Assembly (NCBI GenBank): GCA_013076295.1
Contig: RQOL01000772.1
Coordinates: forward strand, 2,943,087-3,007,086
Length of the DNA stretch: 64,000 bases
Origin: Sanderia malayensis
Lineage: Eukaryota; Cnidaria; Scyphozoa; Semaeostomeae; Pelagiidae
Direction: 5' to 3'
The position numbers and the translations under genes were made by a program. Under the pieces are notes generated by a model. That model ran no database searches and had not been told where the DNA came from. It was given only the letters and a program-made list of their open reading frames with translations. Every line of letters starts with the position of its first letter. Position 1 is the first letter of the stretch. Positions 13,901 through 25,637 of this stretch are shown here, in pieces.

Positions 13901-16900
13901 TCCACCTTTCAAATGTCCACCTAACATTACGCCGCCCATTAGATGACCGCCTTCAATCGAGCCACCCTTCAAAACACCCCCTTCCACGCTACCCTTTCTG
14001 AGGAATCCACCACGAACCTCTCCGGACTTCAAGCTGCCTCCATCGATCTCTCCACCAGTCACTTTACCTCCGAATATGCTGCCTCCTCTGAGCTTGCCCC
14101 CTTCCATTAGTCCCGATACCATTCTTCCACCATAGATCTCACCTCCTTTGATGACACCTCCTTCGACCGTGCCGTTATACATGACGCCGTTTTCCATTCG
14201 TCCGTTTTTGAAAAACCCTCCTGTGATTTTGCCACCAATTATCGAGCCCCCTTCAATGTCTCCACCTTCGACAAGACCCCCTCTGATTGTTCCGCCGTTG
14301 ATTTGACCGCCCAGGATTTTGCCGCCAAATATTTTGCCTCCTTTCACTTGAATCCTTCTGCCAGGCGACAGCAGGTTGGCAAGAACTGACTGGTGCTCTG
14401 GAGCATATGCTGGTTCAATATTCGGCTCCGTCATCGGTACAGCATTCGCTTCCTTATTCTTCATTTGGATTTGTGAATCATCTCTCACTGTTGGTTTCAA
14501 ATGTGCAGCAGCCTCTGACAAAAGAGCCTGCTCTTTTTTGTTCTTCATTCTGAGTTGGCTTAGAAGCGCAGCAACATTCGGTCTATTGATGCTATCTTCT
14601 TCATTTTCCTGTTTTTCTTCCGATACCTGTTTTGTGATTTCTTCATTTTGATGCTCAATCGGCTGGTGGGGCTCGTTGAGCCGGTTGAACATTTGTCTGT
14701 CTTTTTCGAGAAATTTCAACGGCATCATGTGATCATCTGATCTGAGAATCTCCTTGATTTGATTCACAGCTTCCGTGGGCATCAACTCAGACACCTCCTT
14801 TTGCTTTTGGTCGTATCTCATCTGATCAGCGTAGATGTTGGACACCTTGTTTTCTTCCCTCTCTTCTGTGCTCTCTAAAATCTGTTTGGATTCATTTGGA
14901 TCGTCCTGCTGCAATAATGCAACAGCCTCGTTCCTATTTCTAAACCGTTGCTGTTTTTCAGGCCTCGCATTTTTTTCCTTCTTTTTCCCATTCGCACGGT
15001 GGTTACCAGGTTCTTTACTGGTATTGTCACCAGGCAAGGTGAATTCATCATTATCACTATCACCAACCCCAGCATTTGCACCTTCTTTTAACAAATTATC
15101 CTTGAAACCAACTTCACTCTGGTTGATCAAATCGAGAATATTCTTCCCAGTAAGCGAATTCGCCGCCATATCATTCCTCTCTCTACCAGCAGGCTCTTCG
15201 TCACTCCCTTCCATTGGAACCGTCTCTTTGCCTTCAGAAGATTCCTTAGACCATTCTTTCGTCTCCTGGCCTATGGAGTTCGTAGGCACCATCTCATTAC
15301 CAGATAATGTTGTTGGTTGGTGAAACTGGACTAGTTTTGCTGTGGGTTTATAGAGTACCTCCTCCAACGAATCCTCGTCATCTTCAGCCAAGCGTTGCCC
15401 GATTCCAGGCGTCTTAATCCCGCTTACCTTTTTCGCGACCTTCCGTTGTTTGGCAAAGCCGTTCGAGTCGATTGCTTGGATGCTGCCAATGGAAACACCG
15501 GAGTTCTTGCCGTGAATCTGATGAACTCCACCTCGTCCATTCAGCTCTGGTAGATGTAAGACAACTTTGACCTGTTTGTTGCTTTTTTCGGGCGACACTG
15601 CTGTTTGAACACTATGTCGGTGACTTTCTTTCCCATGCAGCTTGCCGGCAACATCAAACTCCTCCAACTTTGGCTGCATGGAACCCTGATCGAAGAAAGC
15701 CAACGTCTTCGAATCGTCCTTGTCTATATAACCTTTGACGTCTTGCATGTCATTATTGTTAATCATCTTCAGCGCATCTTGCATTACAGTGGGACTAATC
15801 GCACTGTCTGCTTGTTTTTCAAAAACCTTCGTTGGAGCATAGTGGGAATCCGATGCAGTGAAAAATGCCGTTGAGGAGAGCTCATTTTCGTTTATTTTCC
15901 TCACAGGTGTGGTGAGAAACCCTTCGTCGTTATTACCGTTGTTTTTCTTGTTATATGACTTTATTGGAGATTCAGTTCCATCGTTGGCAATGTTATTCTT
16001 GTCACCTACGAATTTCGATTCACCACCAGTCATATCATTTTCAATTGACGTTGGCAGTATGTTGGATACTTTACCAAACTTTCGCATCACTTCTGTTGGA
16101 TCAGTGGGTAGTTGTCGGGTCTCTGGTTTCTTTGTGCCGTGCCAATAATACTCTTTATCGTCTTCATTGCGGGCTGGCGTCTGTTTTTGTCCGTACTTCT
16201 TCCAGTTGTCTATTGTTTCAGAATCTGCTCCGTCTTTCATCGCTCCCTCCTTCATAATTATCTCACCTTTTCCATGTCGTCTTCTGCTTCGCACCTTTTT
16301 TACTCTCTTCTTTGATTTCAGCTTTTTCGATGAATATGGCTGACTGAATCTAGATGTTTGACTAAATGAGTCAGGCTTTCGTTGTTCTTTATACTTATCT
16401 TGAGTGGTCTTCATATTTGAAACATTATTTTCTTTCGCTTGATAATTATCATTTGCAGGACCAGTGCTTTCTTCACTCGAGGTCTGTTTACCTTTGCTTG
16501 ACATGTCGGTATAATATGCACCTTTTTCTTTTGCTGTAATGGCTTCCTCGTTATCTTTCAGCCTCTCATTTCTTACAGCGTGTTTTTCAGATATCTTTTC
16601 CTCGACTTTCTCCGTGTTCTGCTTGCTATTTCGTTGTGCTCGAGCACTCGATATCAAGCTTGCAGATGGCTCAAAAATCATTAACTTGGACTTCTCTCTT
16701 TTTCTCGTCTTTTTCCCCTTATACCCTGCAGACTTATGTCGAGACGTCTTAGATCCAGACTGCTTAATTTTTAAGGCATCATACAACTTTTCTTTATGCG
16801 ATGAAACTTTTTCAATGCTTTTATCCTGCACATCGTTGGGAATATTTACATCTTCTTTTTCAGCGAAATTCAATAACTCCGAAACTTTGTCCTCATCATC

Positions 16901-18764
16901 GGGTGAATCCTTGCTATATTCCCCATTAATCATGTCCTTCGGCTCCGCCTTTCCATCCATTCCGCTTTTTAGCCATTCATCTTCTCTGAGAAGGCTGTTA
17001 TAAAGTTTCTCGACGGGTATGTTGTCGTTCGAGGTCAAAAACCCTCTCTTTGTGATTTCATTATCTTTATACTTGACGCTATCTAGAGCATGTAAAAGCG
17101 TATCTTTGTTCAGAACATATGGGTTCTTTTTTATGAATGCACTATCTTCAGTCCTCATCCTATCAACCACTCTATCTAGTTGTTGTTGATTGAGATTTTG
17201 AATCATTGCTTTTGTCATGGCTGCATATGCTGCGTCGTGGTTCTTGTCCTGCGTTTCTGAAGACGACATCTCCTTGCTGATCTTTTTATCTTCGAGTTTT
17301 AAGGTATTTTGAAACGTTTCAAGAACGTTGAGCTCCTTTGGCGTCACAGCCTCGACATCAGCCGCAGGCTCTTTATTATTAGCATAAACCGGGGCTGTGT
17401 ATTGTCCCATATTGCTTGACGGTTTCACTTTTGTGCCATTATTGGCTACTTTTGTTGAATGTCCATTTTTATTGGCAATCACTGTTGTGTTCTTTGCTGT
17501 TCCACTCTTTTGCGCACCCTCATCTGTGCCCAGCTTTGTTAAAATCTGGTTCAAATTACCTGCTGACGGTTCACTTATTTCTTGCTCGCTGCTTGTCTTT
17601 GCGACCTTGCTCCCGGCAGGAGCATGGCTGGCTGCACCCGACGATACTGCCCCGCTTACCTCAGCCGATGAGGCCTTTGTTCGACCACTCTCCGACTTTC
17701 CCCAATCGGCTTTGTTTGATATAAGTCGCTCTGCGGGACTAGTAGGTGTATGCTGGCTTGCACTGCCGATCGATGCTTGCTTACCAATTTCCACCGGAGC
17801 TGACTGGCCAGCATTTAACGCTGGCTGCTCTGCTTTGCTTGTAGGCTTTTGACCTGCACTGTCAGGAGCCACCTGAGCAGCTCCGCTATCCATTGCTTGC
17901 TTACTTGTTTCTGTAGCTTGCTCACCTTCTTGGCTCGACGATGCCGTCTCCCCTGCATCAGCCTGATCGGCAGTCATTTCGAGGTTTTGCCCGGTTAACC
18001 CTGGCTCGAACGGCTGATCCCCCTCGTTGTTCATGAGGTAGATCCCATCTCCTATGGTCTGGTATCCGTCGGGATCCCCGTACGGTTTTCCAACACGCTG
18101 TCCTGCAAATGCCTCTGGAGTGTTTTCTATCTCCTGTCGTTGCTTAGTCACGTAAGATCGTACTCTTTGCTTGCTATTCGTCGTCGTTCTCTTTGACGCT
18201 CGTTCATTCTCAGATTTCTCAGAAAATTGAGATTTCTTTGGTACGGTTTCAATTTTCTCTCTTTTTACACCAGCACTAAAATCGCCGTCCCTCACCCGCA
18301 GTAAATAATGATTTGCAGCTTTCGAGTCAGTTTTATCTCTCGGCACAGCGCTTTTTGTCAGTTTTTCTGACTTCTTTGAATTTTTAGCAGAGCTCACTGC
18401 AGATTCAAATCCCTCACTGTCTGTTTCCTTAGGCTCTCGAGTTGGCCTTTCGAGCGCACGTGGCGTTATAAGAAAAAGTTCGGGAATCTTTTTTGGATCG
18501 CCGAGTGGGGCTGATGACCTCTTGGCCGCATCATTTGCGGTAGGCTCATTTGATAATTCGTCTTTTAATGTTGTTGATTTAATCATCCAAATCTCTGGAA
18601 ACGTATAAGCAAGCAAAAGACATGAGTTTGATGATATGACATGGTAGTGCAAGGAGTTCTATTAATAAGAGTGAATTTCACTTACCTCCTTTCTCGCTGC
18701 TGCCACTTGCATCCAACGCTTTTATGACTACTAAAAACAGTATCCAAGACAACATCTTTATCAT
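7940..18764 (-). CDS. Giant secreted GGx-repeat, LamG-like and TSP1 protein
   Basis: Exons on the minus strand: 18764-18686, 18594-13108, 10592-10395, 10300-10040, 9805-9569, 9149-8850, 8474-8301, 8055-7940; these eight sum to 2,284 codons and the stop exon is unresolved. Introns 1 to 7 are all phase 1; the last donor is phase 0. Exon 1 is a signal peptide (MIKMLSWILFLVVIKALDA). Exon 2 (5,487 bases) encodes about 1,440 charged, Ser/Lys/Glu-rich residues, then about 37 five-residue repeats of form GGx(I/V/L)x, predicted beta-solenoid-like. Exons 3-5 form a LamG/concanavalin-like domain (KYHWSLN, GYIDAGDYQGEC, WVDLVMSWKQNQG). Exon 7 is a thrombospondin type 1 repeat (YSQWTAWTTC then CGG, R.C, and paired cysteines). 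A candidate last exon (acceptor near 7669, stop near 7646, PSSFHWI) is unproven. Likely an extracellular-matrix or skeletal-matrix type protein (inference); no known homologue was recognised for the long exon. Confidence 0.8.
10620..12830. repeat. 184-bp tandem satellite, about 12 copies
   Basis: Head-to-tail copies with landmark GAGCTCTTACCCC near 10634, 10814, 10998, 11182, 11367, 11549, 11732, 11917, 12101, 12456 and 12640. The copy near 12280 has lost the landmark by a small deletion, and a diverged copy follows to about 12900. Copies are highly similar (few substitutions each). Every unit carries GGGGTCGAATCC or a close variant. The array fills most of intron 2 (13107-10593) of the giant secreted gene and stops about 40 bases from the exon 3 acceptor. 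A related repeat occurs at 60.86 and 62.97-64.0 kb. Confidence 0.95.
12942..13049. repeat. Two inverted repeats built on TGATCAGAAG
   Basis: At 12942-12974 CGACC-ATTCTGATCA faces TGATCAGAAG-GGTCG with a 3-base spacer. At 13015-13049 CACCCTTCTGATCA faces TGATCAGAAGGGTG with a short spacer. Both lie between the 184-bp satellite and the exon 2 donor of the giant secreted gene and share the satellite's CTGATCA motif, so they are probably satellite-derived. Confidence 0.6.
13047..13107. repeat. AT-rich (ATTAT)n microsatellite at an exon border
   Basis: An imperfect ATTAT/ATATT repeat directly abuts exon 2 of the giant secreted gene. On the minus strand the intron begins GTATATAATATA, so the 5' splice site itself is made of the repeat's first units. 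Confidence 0.7.
13795..14350 (-). repeat. In-frame GGx(I/V/L)x pentapeptide array
   Basis: About 185 codons inside exon 2 of the giant secreted gene repeat a five-residue unit: two glycines, a variable residue, an aliphatic residue, a variable residue (for example GGKIFGGKILGGQINGGTI). A few units carry KNG, YNG or KSG in place of a plain GG. The regular spacing of one aliphatic residue every five residues resembles pentapeptide-repeat beta-solenoids, though the consensus differs from the classical A(D/N)LxX. The DNA is diverged between units, so selection rather than recent slippage is keeping the pattern. Confidence 0.85.
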
Positions 18765-21090
18765 TTTGTCATTCCAGTCTTGTCTCAGTCCTTTTAATTG
18801 AAAGAAAACATAACTGGAATTGAAAATGGTGATGTGGACAAAGTTTCCATTCTGTCATCGATTATCTATTATATTTCAATGAAGAAACAACAGTTTTCAA
18901 ATGCAGGCCTCGAGATTAGTTTTTTGAAGATGCATTGTTAATTTTCTTGCTGTGTTTTTATCAATATTTCTGTCCACTTCTACGTTTTTCCAACTCGTAA
19001 GATTATTGAATTGTTCCTGCTGTGTAAAAATAGGATACATACATGAATTATAAATTCATTTTTTCTTTGAAACTTTTCTTCTCTCTGCAAATCACAGCGA
19101 CTAATCAACGGGACTTGGACCTGCAAATGCAAAAATTACTGAGTTCCCTGTTTCTTTAAAAGTATCATTTTATGCACATATAGAACTGCGATATTATGTA
19201 ACTATCTATTTTGTGACGTGTTTCGTTCGTAGGTTTTTCAGAGGTTTAGAGACGTTTAGTCACGAATTTCAAGAGGCGACAAAGAATTTGGATCGCTTAC
19301 CAACGAACAACTACTACCCGTAACAGCAAAACATGAATCGGGTAACACAGGGTCTTTTGCAATAATATCACTTGTACAATACGTATTATAGTTTTTCAGT
19401 ACTCTTGCAAAATCACCAGATGTGAGCAATAAGCCGTGCGTCAGAAAACATATAAAATGCATTTACCAGGGTTGCTATTGTAGGCCTAATAGCCTGCAGT
19501 GGAGAATGGGTGCAATGAATTGCTAATACCTGACGTAAATTACCTTTTGACGTAAATTGCTGCTAATTTTCCAGCAACAGGAAATATGATCTCTCTTTTA
19601 AACCATAATGCATTAAGAATTGTTTTGGTTTATTTAGAAGCGCGTCTGTTTTTCTCTGTTACCAACTTGTTTATTTTCAAACGCTGCACTGACAAAACGT
19701 ATTTATTTTTTGCAAAAGTTTAAGTCTGCGGAGAGTTGAGAAGCAAAGGTTGTGGATTGGGAATCACGTTTACGCCATTGTTACTGAACCATAACCGCCT
19801 TATCAATGGTAATACCAGTTTTGTTAGCTTTAGACAACAGTGTGTTTATAACCGTGTAAACCTGCGGGCACAAAACCACGAATCATTCTGGTCCGATGGC
19901 CATTTCCATTTTCATAGAAAGTGCATGCTTCTTTTTGAAACAGTTTGTATAATTATTAGAAAACCTTGCTTCAAGCAAGCAATCTCTTTGCACGCGCAAA
20001 CGTTTCCTAAAAGAATTTGGCTTAATTCAAGTTGCGAAAGCAAATTTATCCTGCATCAACCCCGGCTTAACGTTGAGTTTGACAAACTTGTAATGCACAC
20101 CACAAATCGTGAACCGGGTGTATGTAAGAGAATAGGTATAATAACTCAAGAACTAACTATTATTTTCAAATTTTATTCAAATTTTCAACCATAAAACTAT
20201 TGAGAATTGGTAGAATTTTGTCAACAATATGGAATGGCTAAGCTACGGTTTCGAGGGTTAATATGCAATATTTCTTGTGGCCAATTCTACGAGATTGATA
20301 TTACGCTTCGTAGAGAAGAACTCGAAGTAAAATTGAGGCACTGTATTGCATTGCATGTGAAACGAAGCAATAACGAGTTGGCGTGCATAACAAGTCTATT
20401 CTCTTGCAGCCCTTGTTTGCAACTTAAATTAGTCGTTAAATTTTGATAATGACTATTTTATTGTTTATCATTGATTTAAGTGTTTTTTCGCATTATTATT
20501 ATCAGCAGAACAGTGCACCGTCCAAATATTTTTAATGAAATGTGTGCAATGGACCGATTAACGATTTAAATTATGACATCATTCTTTTTAATGGATGGTG
20601 ATAAGAGGATGCTATGAATGTTTGGAGTAAAACCACAAACAAATACAAGCCGCTTTTTTCGCTCAATCATTTGGTAAGTACTTGCAGCTCACAATTTATA
20701 AATACGGATATGACTTTTTGAATAATAGTTATGCCAAGTTACAGGTTTTTTGTATCTCGATACCTAAAGGATGGACAATTATAGATAATGACTCGAAAGA
20801 TGATATTTTTAAAAGTTTCTTTGTGTTAATTTAATTTAATTTAATTTAATTTAATTTAATTTAATTTAATTTTCTTTAAGGTATTCCCTGAAGATAGAAG
20901 TGAGGAGATATAACCGATCTGACAACAAATTAGGGAGTACCAAAGCAAGGAGATTAGGGCTGGAAAGTATTGACTTTTGCTGCTACGAGAACCGACCCTG
21001 ACAATCAATATAGCACTGAAGCTTAATTGAGAAGTATAGCACAGTTCGAAACTTAGAAGCCATTGAACAGGAAAACCGTAAACCGAAACA
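18765..21090. other. Intergenic region, no supported gene
   Basis: Lies between the start of the giant secreted gene (minus) and the GPCR (plus), so it should hold both promoters. Open frames at 19256-19462 (-), 19736-20194 (+) and 20207-20446 (+) show no domain, no ATG in good context and no convincing splice sites. A TTTAA pentanucleotide microsatellite sits at 20825-20871. Confidence 0.5.
20825..20871. repeat. (TTTAA)n microsatellite
   Basis: About nine uninterrupted copies of TTTAA, some 220 bases upstream of the GPCR start codon. Confidence 0.95.
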
Positions 21091-22104
21091 ATGTTTGAGA
21101 ATTCGTTCTATTCCAAGACAGAGCACATAATCATTGCTTGCATCTACGTCCTGTTAACTGTAGTTGCGATTCTGGGCTGTTTGCTGGTCTGGATTTTAGT
21201 CCTGCGAAGAAGACGGAGCGAAAAGTTGTCAGCGATAAACTACCTTTTCCTCAACCTGAGCCTGTCAGATATGGTTGCCTCGATTTCTGTCTACCCTTAC
21301 GTGTTCATAGACAATGCTGGGACCGTGTCTAGCTCACCAAAACAGGCATCTTTGGTTTGCATGCTGATTATGGGCATTAGCCCGTTCTTTATTGCCTCTG
21401 CGTCATCTCTGTTTACAATATGCGCGATTAGCTGGAACAGGTTCGTTATATTGCGTTACCCTACAAAACTGAATCTGAGACTGGCCGGTCGTGGTGTTGT
21501 CATTGTCAGTCTGATTACCTGGCTGTTTGCTGTTATTTGCATTGTCCCCGGCATGGTGTCATTCAAGTACAATCCTCGTTATCGATATTGCGAACGAGAT
21601 TGGAAATCAATCAGTGGCGTTTCGTACAAATACGCCATTTTATTCATAGGCCTCCTTTTGCCGCTGACCTTCATACTGTTGAGCTATTGGGCGATTTTGA
21701 AGAAATCACGCGAATATGTGACGTCACAAGAAGGGAACATAGATTCCAACATTGTCGCCCAGCGGCGTAGAACGCGAATGCGCAGAGCAGAAAGAACGCT
21801 AGGCCAACTCGTACTTGTGTTTGTCGTGTGCTGGATGCCGTTCAGTGTGTATTGGGGAATCACCGTGAGCTCCAGTTATCTGAAGAAGCCCCCGGCTGAC
21901 AGGTATCGGTATAATTTGCGACTTCTGCGCATCACCATGATATTTTGCACCCTGAACAGCGCACTGAATCCATTTGTTTCCATCTTTGGATGCAGTGGTC
22001 TTCAACAGGAAGCGGAGACGTTTGTCCGAATTGTTGCCAAGCTGGTCACATGTAACAGGTACAAAAAGAATGCGGTTGGACCTGGACCTGGATTGGTCAT
22101 TTAA
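21091..22104 (+). CDS. Rhodopsin-family (class A) G protein-coupled receptor
   Basis: Single-exon gene, 337 residues, ATG in context AAACAATGT. Seven hydrophobic segments fit TM1 (about 12-37), TM2, TM3, TM4, TM5, TM6 and TM7. Seen class A marks: NLSLSD in TM2, a Cys before TM3 and one in loop 2, WNRF in place of DRY, CWMPF in TM6, and NPFVSIF in place of NPxxY in TM7. The usual TM1 asparagine is missing (AILGCLLVW). Loop 3 is rich in arginine (QRRRTRMRRAE), as expected for G-protein contact. Intronless class A receptors are common in cnidarians. The ligand cannot be told; amine-like and peptide-like receptors both remain possible. It converges with the membrane-protein gene whose stop is at 22604. 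Confidence 0.9.
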   Translation: MFENSFYSKTEHIIIACIYVLLTVVAILGCLLVWILVLRRRRSEKLSAINYLFLNLSLSDMVASISVYPYVFIDNAGTVSSSPKQASLVCMLIMGISPFFIASASSLFTICAISWNRFVILRYPTKLNLRLAGRGVVIVSLITWLFAVICIVPGMVSFKYNPRYRYCERDWKSISGVSYKYAILFIGLLLPLTFILLSYWAILKKSREYVTSQEGNIDSNIVAQRRRTRMRRAERTLGQLVLVFVVCWMPFSVYWGITVSSSYLKKPPADRYRYNLRLLRITMIFCTLNSALNPFVSIFGCSGLQQEAETFVRIVAKLVTCNRYKKNAVGPGPGLVI

Positions 22105-22559
22105 TTACGACCTACCGTCGTTTTACACCCGGATGTTTTGGCTGTCGACCGGTTTAAGTCAATGCGAGTTCTCTGATTGTTGCAAAATGGGTCGAAGACA
22201 TCAGGTATTAAAAACATGTTGAAATCGTTGCATTTCAAATATATTACGTGTGAAGTAAAAGCAATAACATGTGACATTATTTGCTGCCTCGATTATATTA
22301 AATAGTCTGGTGAGTGCGGATAGAAGTTGATCTAAAAAATTCTTATAGAAGTTTCATTAACCGACACTTATGTAAATGAGGAGGAAAATGGTTTATCATT
22401 CTCATCTTCGTATGTAGTGTGATAAAAGACACGAGAATTGGAAATAACAAGTTTCTATATCAAACGAAAATCAAACATAAATTTTAAGTCATTTTTTGTG
22501 AGCCACAAGTATACATAGTTAATGTTATGTTACTTTATTGTCCATATTTTTATGTTACT

Positions 22560-22566
22560 ATTTATT
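22560..22566 (-). terminator. Polyadenylation signal of the minus-strand membrane-protein gene
   Basis: AATAAA on the minus strand lies about 40 bases after the stop codon at 22606-22604, giving a very short 3' UTR. Confidence 0.5.
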
Positions 22567-22603
22567 ATCAGCAATGTGTTACATGGATGTCTCTTTTAAA
22601 AGT

Positions 22604-25600
22604 TCAATCCATGCCTCTAACACACATGCTCTTTCCGAAAATTCTTCTGAAGAATCCCCGCTTCTTTTTTTTGGCTTTGCTACCTTCGGCGCTACTGCAT
22701 GGAATGGTCACCTTGGACTCCTGTCCAAAGATAGTTATGCCTTTGTTACTGGTAACTGAGTCTGCCGCATCAAGAACGGAGAAGTCCGATTGTTCAGTTG
22801 GATGCTCGTAGCATACAACGCCAGATTCAACCAAGCCTTGTGCTCCCTCTGAAAATACAATAAATATTATCAAGTCAAGTCCTTCTGCTTCATGCAAAAA
22901 CAAAAAAAGTATTGTATTTAGTATTTGTTGTCACTTATACGGTGCTATTACTATGCAGGAGTTCCTACTACTGCAATGTTTATTGCAATCGCCATTGCAA
23001 CTACTATTGTCTATAGTAGTTCAGTTATGGCAGTAGTATAGTTGCTTGCAATAGTAGTACAAGTAGCATATAGACAGCCTATGCTACTTGCATTTTAATA
23101 ACAGTTTGTAGTGTCTACATTTCTGTTCCCCCCCCCCCCTACTTGTAGCGTTTTATTTGGCCCTGACGGCTTCAACTTACCAGCTTTGGCTCTTGTCGTT
23201 GCACTAGCAGTGTCCCCAACGTACCGTCTGATTATATATTCAACGCTTCCGTGCTTACCAAATATTTCGTCATCGTTGTCCAGTGCGAAGGAATCACCCG
23301 ACCTCGTAGCGAGGCTGGGGCTACGCGGAGAACAGAGTCTGGGATCTGGTGAGGGAATCTTCTTTGTCGTCAATTGAGGTTTGCTTGTGACGAAACTATC
23401 CGATGAGCTGAGTGAACTGACTTCCCAAAGACTGCCCTCATCCTCAGAGTCAATGTCACTAATCTCTATGGAAGATGTATCACTTTCCACATCGGAATCT
23501 TCACATTCCTCATCCTTTGGCACTTCTTCATAAACATCTGCCACGTTGAAGGCATTTTTCTTGTTGCCACATTCGTTTTTCGCTTTGTCTGTTGATGCCA
23601 CGTCTTTGGCCCCATTTTTGGCACATGCGTCCTCGATGGATCTTTCTTGTAATGCATCCTTGGTACCACGCTCTTTGCCATGGAACTGCGCATCACATTC
23701 ATCTGCATTGAGTTGTATATCGATTCTGCATTCCTTGATAGGCTCAGCCAAACGTGAGTGCTCTCTGTTCTGTTTCGATATCTGAAAATATGTTGTTACA
23801 GAAGCTGCATCCACCCATGTGTTGCTGAAGTGCTTGGAGTTTGCTCGAAGTGGTTTGTTGAGGTTTGCATCTACGCTGCTGTCGCAATCAATGCCAGTAT
23901 CAGCACTTAATGATGCTAGTTCAGCAGTGAGACTTTGCTTCAGATTCATCTTCAGCTTCCATTCAGATGCGGAATCGCTGCTGTTGGTTACCAGTGAATC
24001 CTTTTTGACGTAAATCTGCTTGATCAAAACTTCAGGCTCGACCAGTTCTGGTTCATCATTGGAACTGCTGAGCAGACTCTGTTTGGAATTTTGATCACAC
24101 AGGACGATTTCATCGACGTCTTCTTCGGATTCTGTATCTAGTAATGGCAAACTGGCGATTTCACGCAATCGTTCTGGTTTGCCATTGATTAGCAATCCAC
24201 TAAGTGATTCCTTAAAGCGATTGACCAAGTGAACACTGGAATTCCAGACAGCTGATCCTGGCTTTTGGTATTCTTCGCCATCGCTCACATCTGTGTCAGT
24301 GTCTGACGTTCTGATGCCAGCGTGTATGAGAGACGATGTCCTAGAATCAGCTCTGTCTTTTCCTTGCATAGCATGCGTTGACTCTCTTTGTACATTACGT
24401 TCAACATCACGATCCCCGTTTGATGTGAGTAATTTTTTGCCCCCATCTGGCAAAACATGAGATTCAACTTCACACTGTTCATTTCCATGGTCCTTTATTC
24501 CACTTTTGTTGATGTTGTGTCCTGGGCTCCATTCTGTTCCTTTGGAGCTTTGTTTCCTTGTACCATCTTCAAGTCGGTTCAATTCTGATCTTGAAGATTC
24601 ATTACTGGCATGGAACCCAGACTGTCCAGGAACGCTGTCCCTGTTCTGAAACACAACAGTTGTCACTTGATTAATCGATGAACTATGTAAAGCTGACATC
24701 ATTACTGATACTGCCATCCTTCTTGCCATACACCTTCTCTAGATCAGAACTTGGGTTTATTGGGATTATTAAAATACCTGAATTTTATAAAATTTAAAGG
24801 CACATGCTTACCTTGTTCCCTTTTCTTAGGTGTTGCTTTTTCTTCCTGTTTTTGATTTTCACTTTTAATGGCATGTAGCCTTTCTTGTTTCTTTTCCAGA
24901 GCCATGCTGCCAATCTCGGACTGTGGAAAAAACATTTCTTCGTCAACAGGGATAGAGTTCGAGAAAGGATAAATGTCTAATTTTGATCTATAAATTTGCA
25001 GATACGGAGAAGGAGAGCAAAAGAGAAAGTTAGGTATGCATTAAAGGTACTTACTTTCTCTTAAGGTAAAGTCCAATAACTGCAAGCAGCAATATCAGCA
25101 AACCAAGCATGACCAAAGTCACAACTACTGTCGCATGCGGCTCTAGAATATAAATCCAAAATAGTTTTAGCAATAGATAGATAACTAAACCTATGTTATA
25201 AAACAAGAATATGTCTTAAAAGAGTGTTTTCATGTAATTAATTGTCTCAAATGCTCCTTACTTTGTGTTGTCCTAGGCGTTTGCTTCGGTTTTCGTGTTG
25301 GTGCTTCCATGTTTTCAGTCAGCGTTGCAGTACCGAATCTTCCAACATTTTCAAACACCAAACGGCGACTGTTAATCTGCTCATCAGCTACTCTTTGCCT
25401 TGTTCTCACTCGAGTTGAAGGCAGTTGTCCAGTTCTTTGTCCTTCTTTGTTGTTCAATACCCGTGTTTCATCCATGGATAATTCACCGGGTTCTGCAAGT
25501 CCCCCATGTTTCCAAAGGGGAGAAGAACATCCTTGCTGAATAAACAGCAAAAATAATACCACTTTCAACATTGTTGAAGTGGTGAGCTTGAATAAATATT

Positions 25601-25637
25601 TTCGAAATTCAACCAAAACGGATAAGTGTCCTAACAT
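22604..25637 (-). CDS. Single-pass membrane protein with acidic tail, copy A
   Basis: Exons: 25637-25262, 25142-25055, 24921-24813, 24645-23181, 22848-22604; 760 residues. Intron phases run 1, 2, 0, 1. The first ATG is followed at codon 23 by a second ATG that begins a clear signal peptide (MLKVVLFLLFIQQGCSS), so either may be used. Exon 2 is a transmembrane helix (TVVVTLVMLGLLILLLAVI). Exon 3, frame-checked against copy B, is a basic juxtamembrane stretch rich in Lys/Arg and Trp. Exon 4 is a long Ser/Glu/Asp-rich cytoplasmic region with VYEEVPKDEE and SDVESDTSSIEISDID, possible Tyr and acidic Ser phosphorylation sites. The C-terminus ends RRIFGKSMCVRGMD, identical in copy B. No family was recognised. 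A type I receptor-like or adaptor role is inference. Lies in inverted orientation to copy B at 56-60 kb. Confidence 0.8.
22940..23095. repeat. Degenerate CTACTATTGC repeat in the last intron of copy A
   Basis: Direct and inverted copies of a roughly ten-base word (CTACTATTG, GCAATAGTAG, GTAGTATAG) fill the intron before the last exon of membrane-protein copy A. Copy B lacks this in the matching intron. No coding potential. Confidence 0.5.

Noticed and set aside
13638..17852. Several plus-strand ORFs of 90-160 codons
   Set aside because: They are antisense shadows of the single 5.5-kb exon of the giant secreted gene; the Pro/Thr-rich one mirrors the GGx repeat.
19736..20194. 152-codon ORF upstream of the GPCR
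   Set aside because: Starts without ATG, has no domain, and has no splice context; composition is not protein-like.
24744..24935. ORF reading MFFPQSEIGSMALEKKQERL
   Set aside because: Phase and comparison with copy B show the exon is read in another frame, giving the basic NPRLAAWLWKRNKKGY segment.
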